Assembly: GCF_933775445.1 (NCBI RefSeq)
Contig: NC_065874.1
Span: forward strand, 17,007,001-17,071,000
DNA: 64,000 bases
Direction of reading: 5' to 3'
Source: Argentina anserina
Lineage: Eukaryota; Streptophyta; Magnoliopsida; Rosales; Rosaceae
The notes under the pieces are model-generated. The model worked only from the letters and a program-made list of their open reading frames with translations, did not search any database and was not told the origin of the DNA. Of the stretch, positions 9,484 through 21,625 are shown one piece after another; the first letter of the stretch is position 1, and each line of letters begins with the position of its first letter. The position numbers and the translations under genes were made by a program.

Positions 9484-10399
9484 CGTGTCAAAGGACCATG
9501 GTTGTGCGTCAAAATTATATTTTTTGCCAATTCATATACAATTAAATTTGTTAATACACTTTCGAGTAATTATTCTATGTACCTTAATATTACGTGACAC
9601 TGTAATGTAATGTACTTAATAAATTATATTATTTCATAGTGTGATAAAGATGTACATGGTGAAAAAAGTAAAACATTATTTAAATATGAGTAACTAATTA
9701 CAAACAAACACAATAAAAAATCAACCAATAACATTAAAGAGGTGCGGCACGTGGACTATGTACCAGGTATATATAATAATTTCTCTTCTTTTTCCATTGT
9801 AGTTTATACTGTTTTTATGTGGAAAGAATGTACAATTTTTTTGGGTTATATATATGAATTTGTTTTAGTAACTTGACAAAAGTTAAATAATTTACCAAAT
9901 TGTTAATGCAATATGTTGTTGTTGTTGGTTTTTTATAAATAAAAATAGCTTTTTCAAAAGAAGAGTAATTGTGTAATTATAGTTAGTGGTAGTTCCATAT
10001 GAGATTTGCCTTAATTAATAGAGATATAATATTCAACTATATAAGTGTGCATTTGTTTATATATATATATATATGCAGCATATAATCCATATGTATGTGT
10101 GAATATTTTCAAACTCATGTTTTGAAGAATCTGCCCTTCGATCATAGGTGTGCTTAGTTTTTATAAGAGTTAAATTTGTATATTAGTTATTTTTCAAAGT
10201 CTTTTGTAAGTTGAATAGGATTTCGGTCTGAAAAATATATAGGACCAGACATTATTCATGTATTCTCCTAGAACCTATTCATTCAATAAAATATTCCATT
10301 AAGATTTCTCCAAAGAACTCTCTTATCGAGCACGTCTCTTGATAACAAGTTAACAACTCATTCTATATGGAATACTGTTATAAAAAGAGGATATATAAA
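9484..10399. other. Intergenic AT-rich DNA, no gene seen
   Basis: Strongly AT-rich with a short (TA)n run near 10055-10074. No supported frame or RNA gene was found. Confidence 0.5.
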
Positions 10400-10404
10400 T
10401 ATAT

Positions 10405-13142
10405 TGTAATAACCCTAGTTTTCGAACAATATTTGGTTTGATTTGAATTCTATAAAGTTATGAAATTCAATTAAAATGAATTTGATGGTTTGCAACTTCA
10501 CGAAACGGAAACGGAAAAGTTCTCGGAACGTTTAATTTGAAAAACGTAACTGTACCGCAACTTATATATCGACTTTTATTCCGTCGCTCGGTTGCAAAAC
10601 GTTTCTTCACGAAAGTTGTAAAGTTCGTCAATACGAGTTCGTGAGTATGTGACGCGTTTTAATCGGACGTCGAATGTGGAAATTATTAATGTCGGAAGTT
10701 AGTTTCCGATTTGGAAACTAGTATAAATAGTTAATTATAGGAGTTAGGGTTTCCATTTCTGGAAACCCATAACCGCGCCTCCCTTTCTCCTTTTCCCTCT
10801 TCTCTCTCTTCCTCCCCGAGCTCTCTCCCTCTTCCTCTCGGCTTCACCACCGATCTCCCTTCTCAGGGAGACGTGGCCCTCAACGCCGGTCTAGGAGGCG
10901 TCGTACCACCCCCCGCAGTCGACCCCGAGGTCGACACTCTCTCTCACGCCACGCCGGAGCTTCACCAACGACGCCGATTTCTGCAAATTTCCCTCCGCCG
11001 GACCCGAGCCATCTCCGGTGGTTTTAAAGCGCGATTGAGGTGAGGGTTAGCTTAATTAGGTTGTTGTGATGCCTTGTTGTTGTTTTGTGGTTGTTTGGTT
11101 TCGATTTGGAGGATATTAGAGGAGAAGGATTTGGGGGAGATGCCGCCGCCTTAGGCGGCGCGTGGGAGGAGTAGGAGGTGGTCTGAGACCAGGGGAAGGA
11201 AGAGGAGGAGGAGAGGAAGAGTTTGGGCACGGCGGTGGCGTGATACACGTCGTGTTTGGCGTCGGCGCGTGTGCCCCACGCGCCGCCACGTGCGGCGGCG
11301 CATGAACAATGTTTCCAAATGGGTAAAAATGTAAATTTATTTTTACGTAAGGTAAATGTAAATTTATTTTTCGTACGGTAAATGTAAATTTTATTTTCGT
11401 ACGGTAAATGTAAATTACTTTAGTAAATGTAAAAAGTAATTTCAGAAGGGTAAATCAGTAATTATTATTTACTGAGACAGTATTTACATTTGAATAGTAT
11501 TCGTACGTACAGAAATACGTAAACAGTATGTACTCGTACAGAAATACATAAACAATATGTATTTGTACAGTAATACATGAATAGTAACTATGTAAACAGT
11601 AAACGTGAACAGTAATTTCGTAAAACCAAAAAATTGCTGAACAGTAACAGATTATTACTGTTTCGGCATTTAAAGGTTTACGAAACGTTTCTAAATTCTT
11701 TTCTTATCTTTTTAAGGTGATCGATAAATCAAGAAAAAAATTATCTTCGGAAACTGTGGAACTACGCTCAAGTTATTAAGATGAGTAAAATCTCACATAT
11801 TTACAAATCTACCCTTGCGGAGATTCAAGATCTTGCAAGAGTTTTAATATTGAATTATGACATGTATACGATATAATGGATTGCATATATATTGTATAAA
11901 TAGTAATAAGTACATATATATATATAGTTCGTTATATTATATATTATTATTAATTCATTAGAATTGGTCATTTCGATGACGAAAAATTGTGTATTGAGCA
12001 TGTGATTTAATTTGTACAATATGATGTGAGATTATTGTACATAATTTTAACATGGTGTTGGTTAAAACGTTTTGTCTTCGGATGTGTTTATGAAATATGA
12101 CATGTATAGTATATAGTGGAGAATATATATATTGTATAAATGGTAAATAAGTACGAATATATATAGTTTGCTATATAATATACTGTTATAATTTTATCGT
12201 GATTATATCGAGCATATAATTTTGAATTGTACAATATGATGTGTGATTATTGTACCTGATTTTAACATGGAGATTGTTAGAATGTTGATTTGTGTTCGGA
12301 CTTGATTTTTAGTACAATATGATGTGAGATTATTGTACATGTTTGGCAAGTCGGAACCTAGCCTTTGGCCGGGCGAAAGTTACGATACAGTTAAAGCTCT
12401 AGTCTGTCTGTTGTAGTACTGCATGTGAGGTAACGGGTGGTTATCAGCTCATGAGAACTCAGATTGTTTTGGATGTTGGGTAGCGGGTGGTTACCCAACA
12501 TCGGCGGTGTACTACGTGAGGGGTAACAGATGTGTACCAGCGTTCCTTGGTACCCGTATTATAAATGTTTTTGGGTGACCAGAAGGGTCGCCTGATTTCT
12601 CATGAGCACTTTCATTTCATAGATTTTTGGGACAACTAGATGGGTCGTCCATTGACTCATGAGAAAATTTATATTTGTTGATTTTGATTTTTCGTATATT
12701 GTGATATCCGAATTATATTTTTATTTTACTCATACGAGCTATAAGCTTACCGGGTTTGTGTTTACAATCCCGGTGCACCAATTCGATGGTGTAGGGGATA
12801 ATCCTGCAGGTGTTGACTAGTGAAGATTTAGAGACGACTCCGAAATCTTGAAGTTGTTCATTAAACTGCTTGTGGTGTGGTTTTCATTCTGAATTGTGTG
12901 TGAGAAATTGTGAGGACCTATTGGTGAGTTTTGTGAGAGATTGTGAGGATTATTACATTTCCATTTTATGTAATGCTGAATTATAAATTTGGTTTGTAAT
13001 AATTGGTTTTCTGAGTCGTATTGAGAACTCAGTTATGATCCGCTGTGCATTTAAAATGATTTCGATTCGTTGGGATTGTTTTAGTGTTTAACGATTTTGA
13101 AATTTTGAATTTTTTTTAGCTCGAGATTTTAGGGTCGTTACA
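10405..13142 (+). mobile_element. Solo LTR, Tekay/Del-type gypsy family
   Basis: A 2,738-bp LTR begins TGTAATAACCC and ends GGGTCGTTACA. It is flanked on both sides by the 5-bp duplication TATAT (10400-10404 and 13143-13147). No internal region is attached, so this is the product of unequal LTR recombination. It is clearly related to, but more diverged from, the LTRs of the full element at 14016-24493. It contains the leader with CT-rich runs near 10780-10830, the GC-rich CGCGTGTGCCCCACGCG block near 11260, and the repeated GTAAATGTAAATT modules. Confidence 0.93.
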
Positions 13143-13147
13143 TATAT

Positions 13148-14010
13148 ATATGATCGACCCAATTTCTACTTGTCTCGTGTACACTTGACTACGTTCCTTG
13201 CTTTGATACGTCCATGAACTTTTGGTGAATAACTACTCTTGTTAAAGTTTTTCATTTTGAAATCCTGTACATGCATAAGTTTCCTTTCTTTAATTTACAT
13301 TTCTTTGATTGAGCCCCACGGCCGATCGAGAACCCTGAGTTCCTGACACTAATTGGATATCATTTGATGAATGAGATTTACATGCAGAGATGTTTACAAT
13401 ATAAAAGAATGAAGGGGCGAATAAGATTCGCGTAACTTGCATTTAGGGTATGTCTTACATGCATTTTGGGTCCGATTAATGTAACTTGTACCAAACTAAA
13501 CTCGAGTAATTAGTCGTAGTGCTGCTATCGCCGGCCGGCCATGACAGAAGCTAATGCATTACGAGATTTAATTAATTAGGGTTGAAATTTGACCTTTGAA
13601 CGTAAAAATATGTTGGCCCTGAGAAAACCTAGCTGTCTTCAAGAAATCAAGAGTAAGATGACTACATATCCAAAAAAAAAAGAGTAAGATGACTAGCTGA
13701 GACCGAAGTCTTTCAAGAAGTGATATATTGATCAGCTAGTAGAGACTAGAGAGTCAAAAGATAGATTTGTTTTGAGTTACAGTACTAAACTACTAAAGTC
13801 ATACCTTCAAACATATCTACTTTATATGAAGTTCATGCAGTGGATACTCGATCTTAATATATTATCACCTTTTAACTATCATGTTCAGTAATCAGAAATT
13901 ACTACTCTGCCTTCTGCAAATTGGGTAGATCATGCATGGTCTTTGGTCAGCACAATAAAATTCTGGTTTATTTTTTTCCTTATGAAAACAAGGGATTCAT
14001 TTTGTGCTAG
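13148..14010. other. Spacer between solo LTR and full element, no gene seen
   Basis: No coding frame or structural RNA could be supported. It ends at the CTACA target site of the following element. Confidence 0.5.
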
Positions 14011-14015
14011 CTACA
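14011..14015. repeat. Target site duplication CTACA (left)
   Basis: CTACA here and again at 24494-24498 frames the element exactly. Confidence 0.95.
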
Positions 14016-16792
14016 TGTAATAACCCTAAATTTCAAAAACAATATTTGAGTTTGATTTGAATTCTATAAAATTGTGAAATTTCATTAGAATGAATGTGAT
14101 TGGTTACGACTTTATGTAACGAGTAACGGTTACGTCCTCGGAACGTTTAATTCGAAAAACGTTACGTTTCCGAAATTTTTATGTCAACTTTTATTCCGTC
14201 GCTCGGTTTCGAAAACGTTCTTCACGAAAGTTGTAGAGCTCGTCGATACGAGTTCGAGAGTATGTGACGCGTTCTAATCGGATGTCGGACGTAGAAGTTA
14301 TTAACGTCGGAAGTTAGTTTCTGATTTTGGAAACTAGTATATAAAGGGATTTTAGCTGTTAGGGTTTCCAAAGTGGAAACTCTCTCTCTCTCTCCTCACT
14401 CTCTCCGCCTCCCTCTCTCTCTCTCTCTCCCCGAAACCTCACTCTCTCCTTCAGAAAATTCCCAGCCACGATCCGACGGGCTCCGACCTCCGTGTCTCTC
14501 ACCGCCGGTCTCCACGCACCCACGAGCTCGACTCCTTCCTCTCCCGGGCAAGACGCGACTCCCCTTGCCGCCAAGGAGCGACGCCTATCTCCTCTGCCCC
14601 TGCAACAACTCGCCACTGTTCAAGCCTTTCTCCGACGAAACAAGGGTGTAGAGCAGGGGCACCTCCATCACTCCTCAATCCTGCTACACCTACGATCGGG
14701 GGAAGGGACGCGACGACACCTCCTTGACGAATCGACACGATCGGTGACTCATCTCACACCGACCTCGAACCGAAGCTCCACCGTATGATCTAGGTAAGGA
14801 TTGATGTAATCGAATTGTGGTTGTGTTTGTTGGATGTTTGGGATTGATTTGGGAGATTTCTGGATCGATTGGAGAATGATGGAGGAGAATCGGTTGTGTA
14901 GGTGGTGAGGGTTGAGCACCGCTGCCTTAGGCAGCGCGTGTATGAGAGTGAGATAGTGTAGGGGCGGTCTTCGCGGTGGGAAGGGCGGAGGAAGAAAGGA
15001 GGATGGTTTTGGGGTGGCGGTGGCGTCACACGCGCCTTGGTTGGTGTCGGCGCGTGTGCCCCACGCGCTGCCACAGTGAGTATTTTAGTAATTTATTTAC
15101 GTACGGTAAATGTAAATTTTATTTACGTACGGTAAATGTAAATTAAATTTTACGTACGGTAAATGTAAAAATAAATTACTTTCAGTCATTGTAAAAAGTA
15201 ATTTGTAAAAGGTAATTTAGTAAATTTTATTTACTGAGATTGTATTTACATTTGAATAGTATTTGTACGTACAGAAATACGAAAACAGTACGTATACGTA
15301 CAAAAATACATAAAAGTATGTATACGTACAGAAATACGTACACAGTATGTACACTTACAGAAATACGTATTAATTGTGTATTTGTACAATAATACGTGAA
15401 CAGTAACCATGAACAGTAAATTCGTAAAACCGAAAATTGCTGAACAGTAACCGATTATTACTGTTACGGCATTTAAAGGTTTACGAAACGTTTCTAAATT
15501 CTTTTCTTATCTTTTCAAGGTGATCGATAAATCAATGAAAGGAATTATCTTCGGAAAATTGTGGAATTACGCTCGAGTCGATAAGGTGAGTAAAATCTCA
15601 CATATTACGAATCTACCCTCGCGGTGATTCAAGATTTTTGCAAGAGTATTTAATAATGAATTACAACATGTATACAATTTAGTGGATTACATATATACTG
15701 TACAATGGTAATAAGTACATATATATATATAGTTCATTATATTATATACTGTTATTAATTCATCAGAAATGGTCATTTCGATAACGAAAAATTGTGTATT
15801 GAGCATGTGTTTGTGAAATGTGACATGTATAGGATATAGTGGATTATATATATATATTGTATAAATGGTAAATAAGTACAAATATATAGAGTTTACTATA
15901 TAATATACTGTTATAATTTTATTGTGATTATATCGAGCATAATTTTGAATCGTACGATATGATGGGTTATTATTGTACGTGATTTTAACACGGAGATTGT
16001 TAAAATGTCGATTTGTCTTCGGATTTGATTTTGTACAATATGATGTGAAATTATTGTACGTGTTTGGCATGTCGGAACCTAGCCTTTGGCCGGGCGAAAG
16101 TTACGATACAGTTAGAGCTCTAGTCTGTCTGCCGTAGTACTACATGTGAGGTAACGGGTGGTTATCTGCTCATGAGTACTCAGTTGTTTTGGATGTTGGG
16201 TAGCGGGTGGTTACCCAATATCAGCGGTGTACTACGTGAGGGGTAACAGATGTGTACCAGCGCTCATAGTACCCGTAATAGGAACGTATTAGAGTAACCA
16301 GATGGGTTGCCCGATTTCTCATGAGTACATTTATATTGTGGTGACGTGGAATTTTGTATATGTTGTTACATGAGTTATATTAACATTTCACTCATACGAG
16401 CTGTAAAGTTTACCAGGTTTGTGTTTACAATCCCGGTGCACTAATTCAATGGTGTAGGGGATACTTCTGCAGGTGCTGATTAGTGGTGATTGAGTGACGA
16501 CTCCGAAGACTCGAAGTCGTTCTTATCCTGTTTGTGGTGAGGTTCTTGCGTGGATTTGTGTGTGAGAATTTGAGTGAATTTATTTGTGAGGTTGTTGTGA
16601 GGATTATACAATTCCATTGTTATATGTTGAATTTTCATTTGGTTTGTAATAATCGGTTTGACTGAGTTGTATTTTAAACTCAGAGATGATCCGCTGTGGT
16701 ATTTTAAATTATTTCGATTTCATTGAAATTGTTTAGTGCTTAACGACTTTGGAATTTTGAGTTTTTAGGCTCAAAATTTTAGGGTCGTTACA
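14016..16792 (+). repeat. 5' LTR of the chromovirus
   Basis: 2,777 bp from TGTAATAACCC to GGGTCGTTACA. It lacks the GC-rich 97-bp segment present in the 3' LTR at 22690-22786; the break lies next to a 2-bp GT overlap near 15079-15081. A CT microsatellite occupies about 14381-14440. Confidence 0.95.
14338..14346 (+). promoter_or_regulatory. LTR TATA box
   Basis: TATATAAAG about 320 bp into the LTR, directly upstream of the CT-rich leader. The same box occurs at 21948-21956 in the 3' LTR, and an equivalent TATAAATA occurs in the diverged solo LTR at about 39709. Confidence 0.55.
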
Positions 16793-16811
16793 GTTGGTAT
16801 CAGAGCCTAAG
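16793..16811 (+). promoter_or_regulatory. Primer-binding site, initiator tRNA-Met
   Basis: TTGGTATCAGAGCCTAAG begins 1-2 bp after the LTR, the standard complement to the 3' end of plant initiator Met tRNA. Confidence 0.9.
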
Positions 16812-17080
16812 TGCGTATTTGGCGATTATCAATATCATCCGGGAGCGATGATCCGACTGCAGGCGGGCACCCATCACATGCCCCTCGGTATTGATATGTT
16901 GTCGGGTACGTGAGAGTGTTGTAGGAGCCATACCTTACGGTTTGGTCCTCTGTGGAGTATCGTGATGATACTTTGATGATTTATCTTATTCTGAAAATTC
17001 ATGTCGATATCTATTGAATCTGTTTTGGTTGAATTTGAGACTTCACAAGTATTGACTAAGTGTTTCATGATTTGAACGTG

Positions 17081-18225
17081 ATGAACTCTAATAAGGGCCG
17101 AGGACAGGGCTGAGGACAAGGCCGAGGACGGGCGAGAGGCCGAGGTCGAGGTAGGACCACAGGCCGAGTCCGCAACGTGGAGAACCTTTATGAGGAGGCT
17201 GCTCCACAGGAAGAGCAGGTAGGACGAGGTCGAGGTAGGACCACAGGCCGAGTCGCAATGTGGAGAACCTTTATGAGGAGGCCGCTCCACAGGAAGAACA
17301 GGTTGAGCCTGCTGCGGCGGTTAGAGATGATGGCCGAGTGTTGAAGCTAATCAAGGATATCAGTGCACTGTCAGCACCGACCTTCCATGGAGGACTCGAT
17401 CATATAGTAGCTGACCAGTGGATCGAGGGTATGGAGATTTATTTTGAGATGATAGAGTGCACAGAGATTGAGAAGAGAAAGATAGCTACATTCTTTCTAA
17501 AAGGTGATGCTCTAGACTGGTGGAAGAGCATGAGACAGACAGTGGATGTGTCTACATTCACATGGGGAGGTTTCACAACCATTTTTCGAGAAAAGTACTT
17601 TCCAACCTCAGTACAGGAGAACTTAGAACTTGAGTTCCTGGCTCTGGTACAGGGAGACATGACCGTTAGAGAGTATGATACATGTTTCACACAGCTGTAC
17701 AAGTATGTCAGGTCTATGGGTGCGACCTCTTTAGCTCAGAAGTATCTACGAGGGCTGAAACAGGAGTACATGACCATGATATCGGTACTTTGTCTGACTA
17801 CAAGGGAGTTGATATTTGAGAGTGCCATGAGCTTAGAACAAGCAAATAATACTCAAGCAGGAGATGTGGGGAGTAGGGATACAAAGGGAAAAGGCAAGGC
17901 AATTTATTCAGGCAACAGGCACTCAGGGCCGACGGGTAGGTCATGGAAGAGGCCAAGACCCCACTATCAGGTTCCGGTAAGGGCGGCACCCCTAGCTATC
18001 AGGGTAGCACCAGTCAGACCGTTAGCAGCAGTGAGGTGTTATGGCTGCAACGAGATGGGACATTACGCCTCAGCATGTCCGAAGCCGAAGAGAGCTGGCT
18101 GCCACCGGTGCGGACAAGTGGGACACATAGCTCGAGATTGTACCCGACCACTTCAGGGTAGACAGGAACGGCCACAGAGACAGCTACCAGCGGGCCAAGC
18201 TAGAGTGTTCGCGGTGGGTCAGTGA
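17081..18225 (+). pseudogene. gag: gag, damaged at its N-terminus
   Basis: The natural start is probably the ATG at 17081, which leads into an Arg/Gly-rich head. That frame has a TGA at 17111. An 84-bp tandem duplication (about 17141-17224 and 17225-17307) then repeats the segment encoding ENLYEEAAPQEEQ, and a 1-bp deletion in the second copy changes frame. From about 17260 the frame is open to 18223 and encodes the capsid-like part (DHIVADQWIEGMEIYFEMIE, DALDWWKSM, FREKYFP). Two CCHC zinc knuckles follow: CYGCNEMGHYASACP and CHRCGQVGHIARDC. It ends with a TGA at 18223-18225 but stays in the same frame as protease and pol. Packaging function would require bypassing these lesions. Confidence 0.85.
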
Positions 18226-18711
18226 GACACAAGGGTGGAAGGTACATTATCACTTTTTGACTACCTTACTAGAGTACTGTTTGATACGGGAGCATCACAT
18301 TCATTTATTGCTAGTTCGGTAGTAGAGATGCTAGGATTGATTCATACACCTCTTGGGAACGCTTTATGTGTCACTTCGCCCCTTGGAGTGTCACTTGAGT
18401 TAGAGACAATCTGCAAAGCTTGTCCGATTTTGATTGGAAGTAGAGAGTTGTCTGCTTCGTTGATTGTGATTCCGGACCACACTTATGATGTGATCTTGGG
18501 GATTGATTGGTTGAGACCGCAGCATGCGGTGATTGATTGTTTTGACATGGTGGTGTCTTTTCATAGACCTGGAGAACCAGTGTTTCGTTATCGTTGCCTC
18601 AAGTCAGATAACGCCATGAGATCAGGAGTTTTAGCACATGTGGAGTCGGTGGATCAGAAAGTGACTATTGCAGACATTGTGGTAGTGTCTGAATTTAGTG
18701 AGGAGTTCTAA
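18226..18711 (+). pseudogene. Aspartic protease region of pol, bounded by stops
   Basis: In the same frame as gag and pol, this part encodes a retropepsin-type domain. The active-site motif is LFDTGASHSF (about 18280-18309) and the second half contains VILGIDWL (about 18493-18516). It is preceded by a TGA (18223) and ends at a TAA (18709-18711). Related elements usually read straight through this point from protease into reverse transcriptase, so the TAA looks like a nonsense mutation, though readthrough cannot be excluded. Confidence 0.85.
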
Positions 18712-18738
18712 GAAATACCTGGGCTACCTCCTCGAAGG

Positions 18739-21585
18739 GTGGTAGATTTCTGCATTGATGTGGTACCGGGTACGTCACCTGTATCAAAGGCACCCTATAG
18801 AATGGGGCAGAATGAACTTAAGGAGTTAAAGGTGCAGATTGATGAGCTATTAGACCAAGGGTTCATTAGACCTAGTGTTTCGCCTTGGGGAGTACCCGTT
18901 TTGTTTGTGAAAAAGAAAGATGGTTCTCTGCGGTTATGTGTGGACTACAGAAAACTGAACAAGGTGACCATCAAGAATAGGTACCCCTTACCTAGGATTG
19001 ATGACTTGTTCGATCAGCTCAAGGGTGCTACGGTGTTCTCTAAGATTGATTTGAGATCCGGTTATCATCAGCTCAGAGTGAAGGAAGAAGATATATCGAA
19101 GACAGCCTTCAGGACCCGGTATGGACATTATGAGTTTGTTGTCATGCCATTTGGTCTAACGAATGCACTAGCTGTCTTTATGAGTTTGATGAACCAAGTA
19201 TTTAGCCCGTACTTGGATGAGTTTGTTGTGGTGTTTGTGGATGACATTCTGATATACTCCAAGACACAAGAAGAACACATGGTGCATCTGAGAACAGTGT
19301 TGCAGACCTTGAAGGAGGCGAGATTGTATGCCAAGCTAGAAAAGTGTGAGTTCTGGAAAGGAGAGGTCAAATTCCTTGGTCACGTTGTCTCAAAAGATGG
19401 AGTATTAGTGGACCCGTCAAAGGTAGAGGCAGTAAAGAATTGGAGTCGTTCAAAGAACCCTACAGAGATTCGTAGTTTCCTCGGTTTGGAAGGTTACTAC
19501 AGGAGGTTTATCGAGGGGTTTTCTAGTATTGCATCTTCATTGACCAAGTTGACCAAGAAAGATACTCCGTTCGTGTGGACGGATGCATGTGAGGAAGCAT
19601 TCAACAAACTAAATACCAGATTGACCACAGCCCCAGTGTTGACGATTCCTTCAAGTGGTGGTGGCTACGTTATTTACAGTGATGCTTCGCTCCAAGGGTT
19701 GGGTTGTGTGTTGATGCAGCATGGAGGAGTGGTTGCTTATGGCTCGAGACAGTTGAAGATTCATGAGAAGAATTACCCGACACACGACCTAGAGCTTGCG
19801 GCAGTTGTGTTTGCCCTGAAGATTTGGAGACATTACTTGTATGGAGAGAAGTTTCAACTCTTTTCAGATCATAAGAGTTTGAAGTACTTGTTCTCTCAGA
19901 AGGAGCTGAATATGAGACAGAGGAGATGGATGGAACTCCTCAAGGACTATGACTTCACATTAGAGTACCACCCGGGGAAGGCAAATGTGGTGGCCGATGC
20001 CTTGAGCAGGAAACCGAGAGGCGTGGTGGCTTCACTTATGGTCCAGGAATGGTTCATGCTCGAAACTGCATCGGAGTTTGACTTGGTACCATCGGGAGGA
20101 GAACCAAGAGTCTTTCTTGGTAGCATCACGGTGCAACCCTCATTGATCACGAGGATCATACAGGGTCAGGCACAAGACAAATTCTCACAAGCTAAGTTGG
20201 CAGATCTCGTAGTGGATACGCTTGATGAGTGCCCTTCCCAGTGGAGAGTTGGACCCGATGGAGGGTTGAGATTTGGGGCAAGATTGTGTGTCCCAGATTG
20301 TGATGATCTTCGGGAGGAGGTCCTTCGTACGGCACATCGATCACGTTATACCGTTCATCCAGGGAACACCAAGATGTACAAGGACTTATGCAGACAATTC
20401 TGGTGGAACAGTATGAAGAAAGATGTAGCAGAGTTTGTATCGAAGTGCCTTACATGTCAGCAAGTGAAAGCAGAACATCAACGACCAGCTGGCATGTTGA
20501 AACCACTGACTATTCCCCTTTGGAAGTGGGAGCAGATATCTATGGATTTTGTGACCGGATTGCCTAGATTGAAGAAGGGTCATGATGCCATATGGGTGAT
20601 TGTCGATCGGTTGACGAAGTCGGCTCATTTTCTTCCAGTATCGATGAAGTACTCGGTGGACGTGCTAGGGAAACTATATGTAGATGAGGTAGTGAGACTT
20701 CATGGAGCTCCAGTTTCCATTGTTTCTGATCGAGATGCACGTTTCACTTCGAAGTTCTGGGGTGGTTTGCAGAAGGCGATGGGTACTACACTGGATATGA
20801 GCACAGCTTTTCACCCTCAGACAGATGGACAAACGGAAAGGGTGAATCAGGTGATGGAAGACATGTTGAGAGCATGTGTGCTAGATTTCAAGGGTAGCTG
20901 GGAAGACCATTTGAGATTAATTGAGTTTTCCTACAACAACAGCTACCATTCTAGCATTGGCATGGCACCATATGAGGCTCTTTATGGTAGACCATGTCAA
21001 TCACCAATATGTTGGGCCGAAGTTGGTGATGAGGCATTGATGGGTCCAGAGCTGGTTCAGGAAACCACGGAGAAGATCTCGATCATTCGAGATAGAATCT
21101 GGACCGCTCAGAGTAGACAGAAGAGCTATGCAGACTTAAAGAGGAGACATGTGGAATGTGAGGTCGGCGATCATGTGTTCTTGAAAGTTTCACCTATGAG
21201 AGGTGTAGTGAGAGTTGGCAAGAAGGGAAAGTTAGCTCCGAGGTACGTTGGACCCTTTGAGATACTTGAGAAGGTGGGCGAACTAGCATGTCGACTAGCC
21301 TTGCCTACTAGCATGTCGGGCGTTCACAACGTCTTCCACATTTCCATGCTGAGGAAGTTTATACCAGATGAGTCACATGTGATCGATCATAGTACCATTG
21401 AAGTGAAGGAAAATGCCACTTTTGTTGTTCAGCCGGTTCGTATTCTAGATAGATCCACAAAGAAGCTTCGGAGGAAAGAAGTTGAGTTATTCAAGGTGTT
21501 GTGGAGTCACCATGATGAGGGTGATGCATCTTGGGAGCTAGAGTCAGACATGATGAACAGATATCCACAGTTGTTTGTTGAGTGA
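18739..21585 (+). CDS. pol: pol: reverse transcriptase, RNase H, integrase, chromodomain
   Basis: An open frame of 948 residues, continuous with the gag frame apart from the stops. Reverse transcriptase spans about residues 30-210, with [23 protein letters not shown] and the active-site FVDD at 166-169 (FVDD replaces the commoner YVDD). RNase H spans about 310-425 ([26 protein letters not shown]). Integrase has an HHCC zinc finger at about 532-573 and a DDE core at D603, D664 and E700, with 35 residues between the last two. The C-terminus (about 895-948, [20 protein letters not shown] then DASWE) is a chromodomain of the kind found in Tekay-type elements. A conserved proline of the MPFGLTNAP motif is Ala here (TNALAVF). 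The enzymatic core looks intact. Confidence 0.93.
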   Translation: MVDFCIDVVPGTSPVSKAPYRMGQNELKELKVQIDELLDQGFIRPSVSPWGVPVLFVKKKDGSLRLCVDYRKLNKVTIKNRYPLPRIDDLFDQLKGATVFSKIDLRSGYHQLRVKEEDISKTAFRTRYGHYEFVVMPFGLTNALAVFMSLMNQVFSPYLDEFVVVFVDDILIYSKTQEEHMVHLRTVLQTLKEARLYAKLEKCEFWKGEVKFLGHVVSKDGVLVDPSKVEAVKNWSRSKNPTEIRSFLGLEGYYRRFIEGFSSIASSLTKLTKKDTPFVWTDACEEAFNKLNTRLTTAPVLTIPSSGGGYVIYSDASLQGLGCVLMQHGGVVAYGSRQLKIHEKNYPTHDLELAAVVFALKIWRHYLYGEKFQLFSDHKSLKYLFSQKELNMRQRRWMELLKDYDFTLEYHPGKANVVADALSRKPRGVVASLMVQEWFMLETASEFDLVPSGGEPRVFLGSITVQPSLITRIIQGQAQDKFSQAKLADLVVDTLDECPSQWRVGPDGGLRFGARLCVPDCDDLREEVLRTAHRSRYTVHPGNTKMYKDLCRQFWWNSMKKDVAEFVSKCLTCQQVKAEHQRPAGMLKPLTIPLWKWEQISMDFVTGLPRLKKGHDAIWVIVDRLTKSAHFLPVSMKYSVDVLGKLYVDEVVRLHGAPVSIVSDRDARFTSKFWGGLQKAMGTTLDMSTAFHPQTDGQTERVNQVMEDMLRACVLDFKGSWEDHLRLIEFSYNNSYHSSIGMAPYEALYGRPCQSPICWAEVGDEALMGPELVQETTEKISIIRDRIWTAQSRQKSYADLKRRHVECEVGDHVFLKVSPMRGVVRVGKKGKLAPRYVGPFEILEKVGELACRLALPTSMSGVHNVFHISMLRKFIPDESHVIDHSTIEVKENATFVVQPVRILDRSTKKLRRKEVELFKVLWSHHDEGDASWELESDMMNRYPQLFVE

Positions 21586-21612
21586 GTTTGAATTTCGGGA
21601 CGAAATTCCTTT

Positions 21613-21620
21613 AAGGGGGG
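21613..21620 (+). promoter_or_regulatory. Polypurine tract of the chromovirus
   Basis: AAGGGGGG five bases before the 3' LTR. Confidence 0.8.
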
Positions 21621-21625
21621 TAGAT

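Noticed and set aside
14359..15074. Overlapping frames in both directions in the 5' LTR
   Set aside because: Located in the leader/GC-rich LTR segment; no domain, and repeated in the 3' LTR with frame changes.
17439..20628. Minus-strand frames opposite gag-pol
   Set aside because: Shadows of the conserved coding strand; no independent start context or domain.
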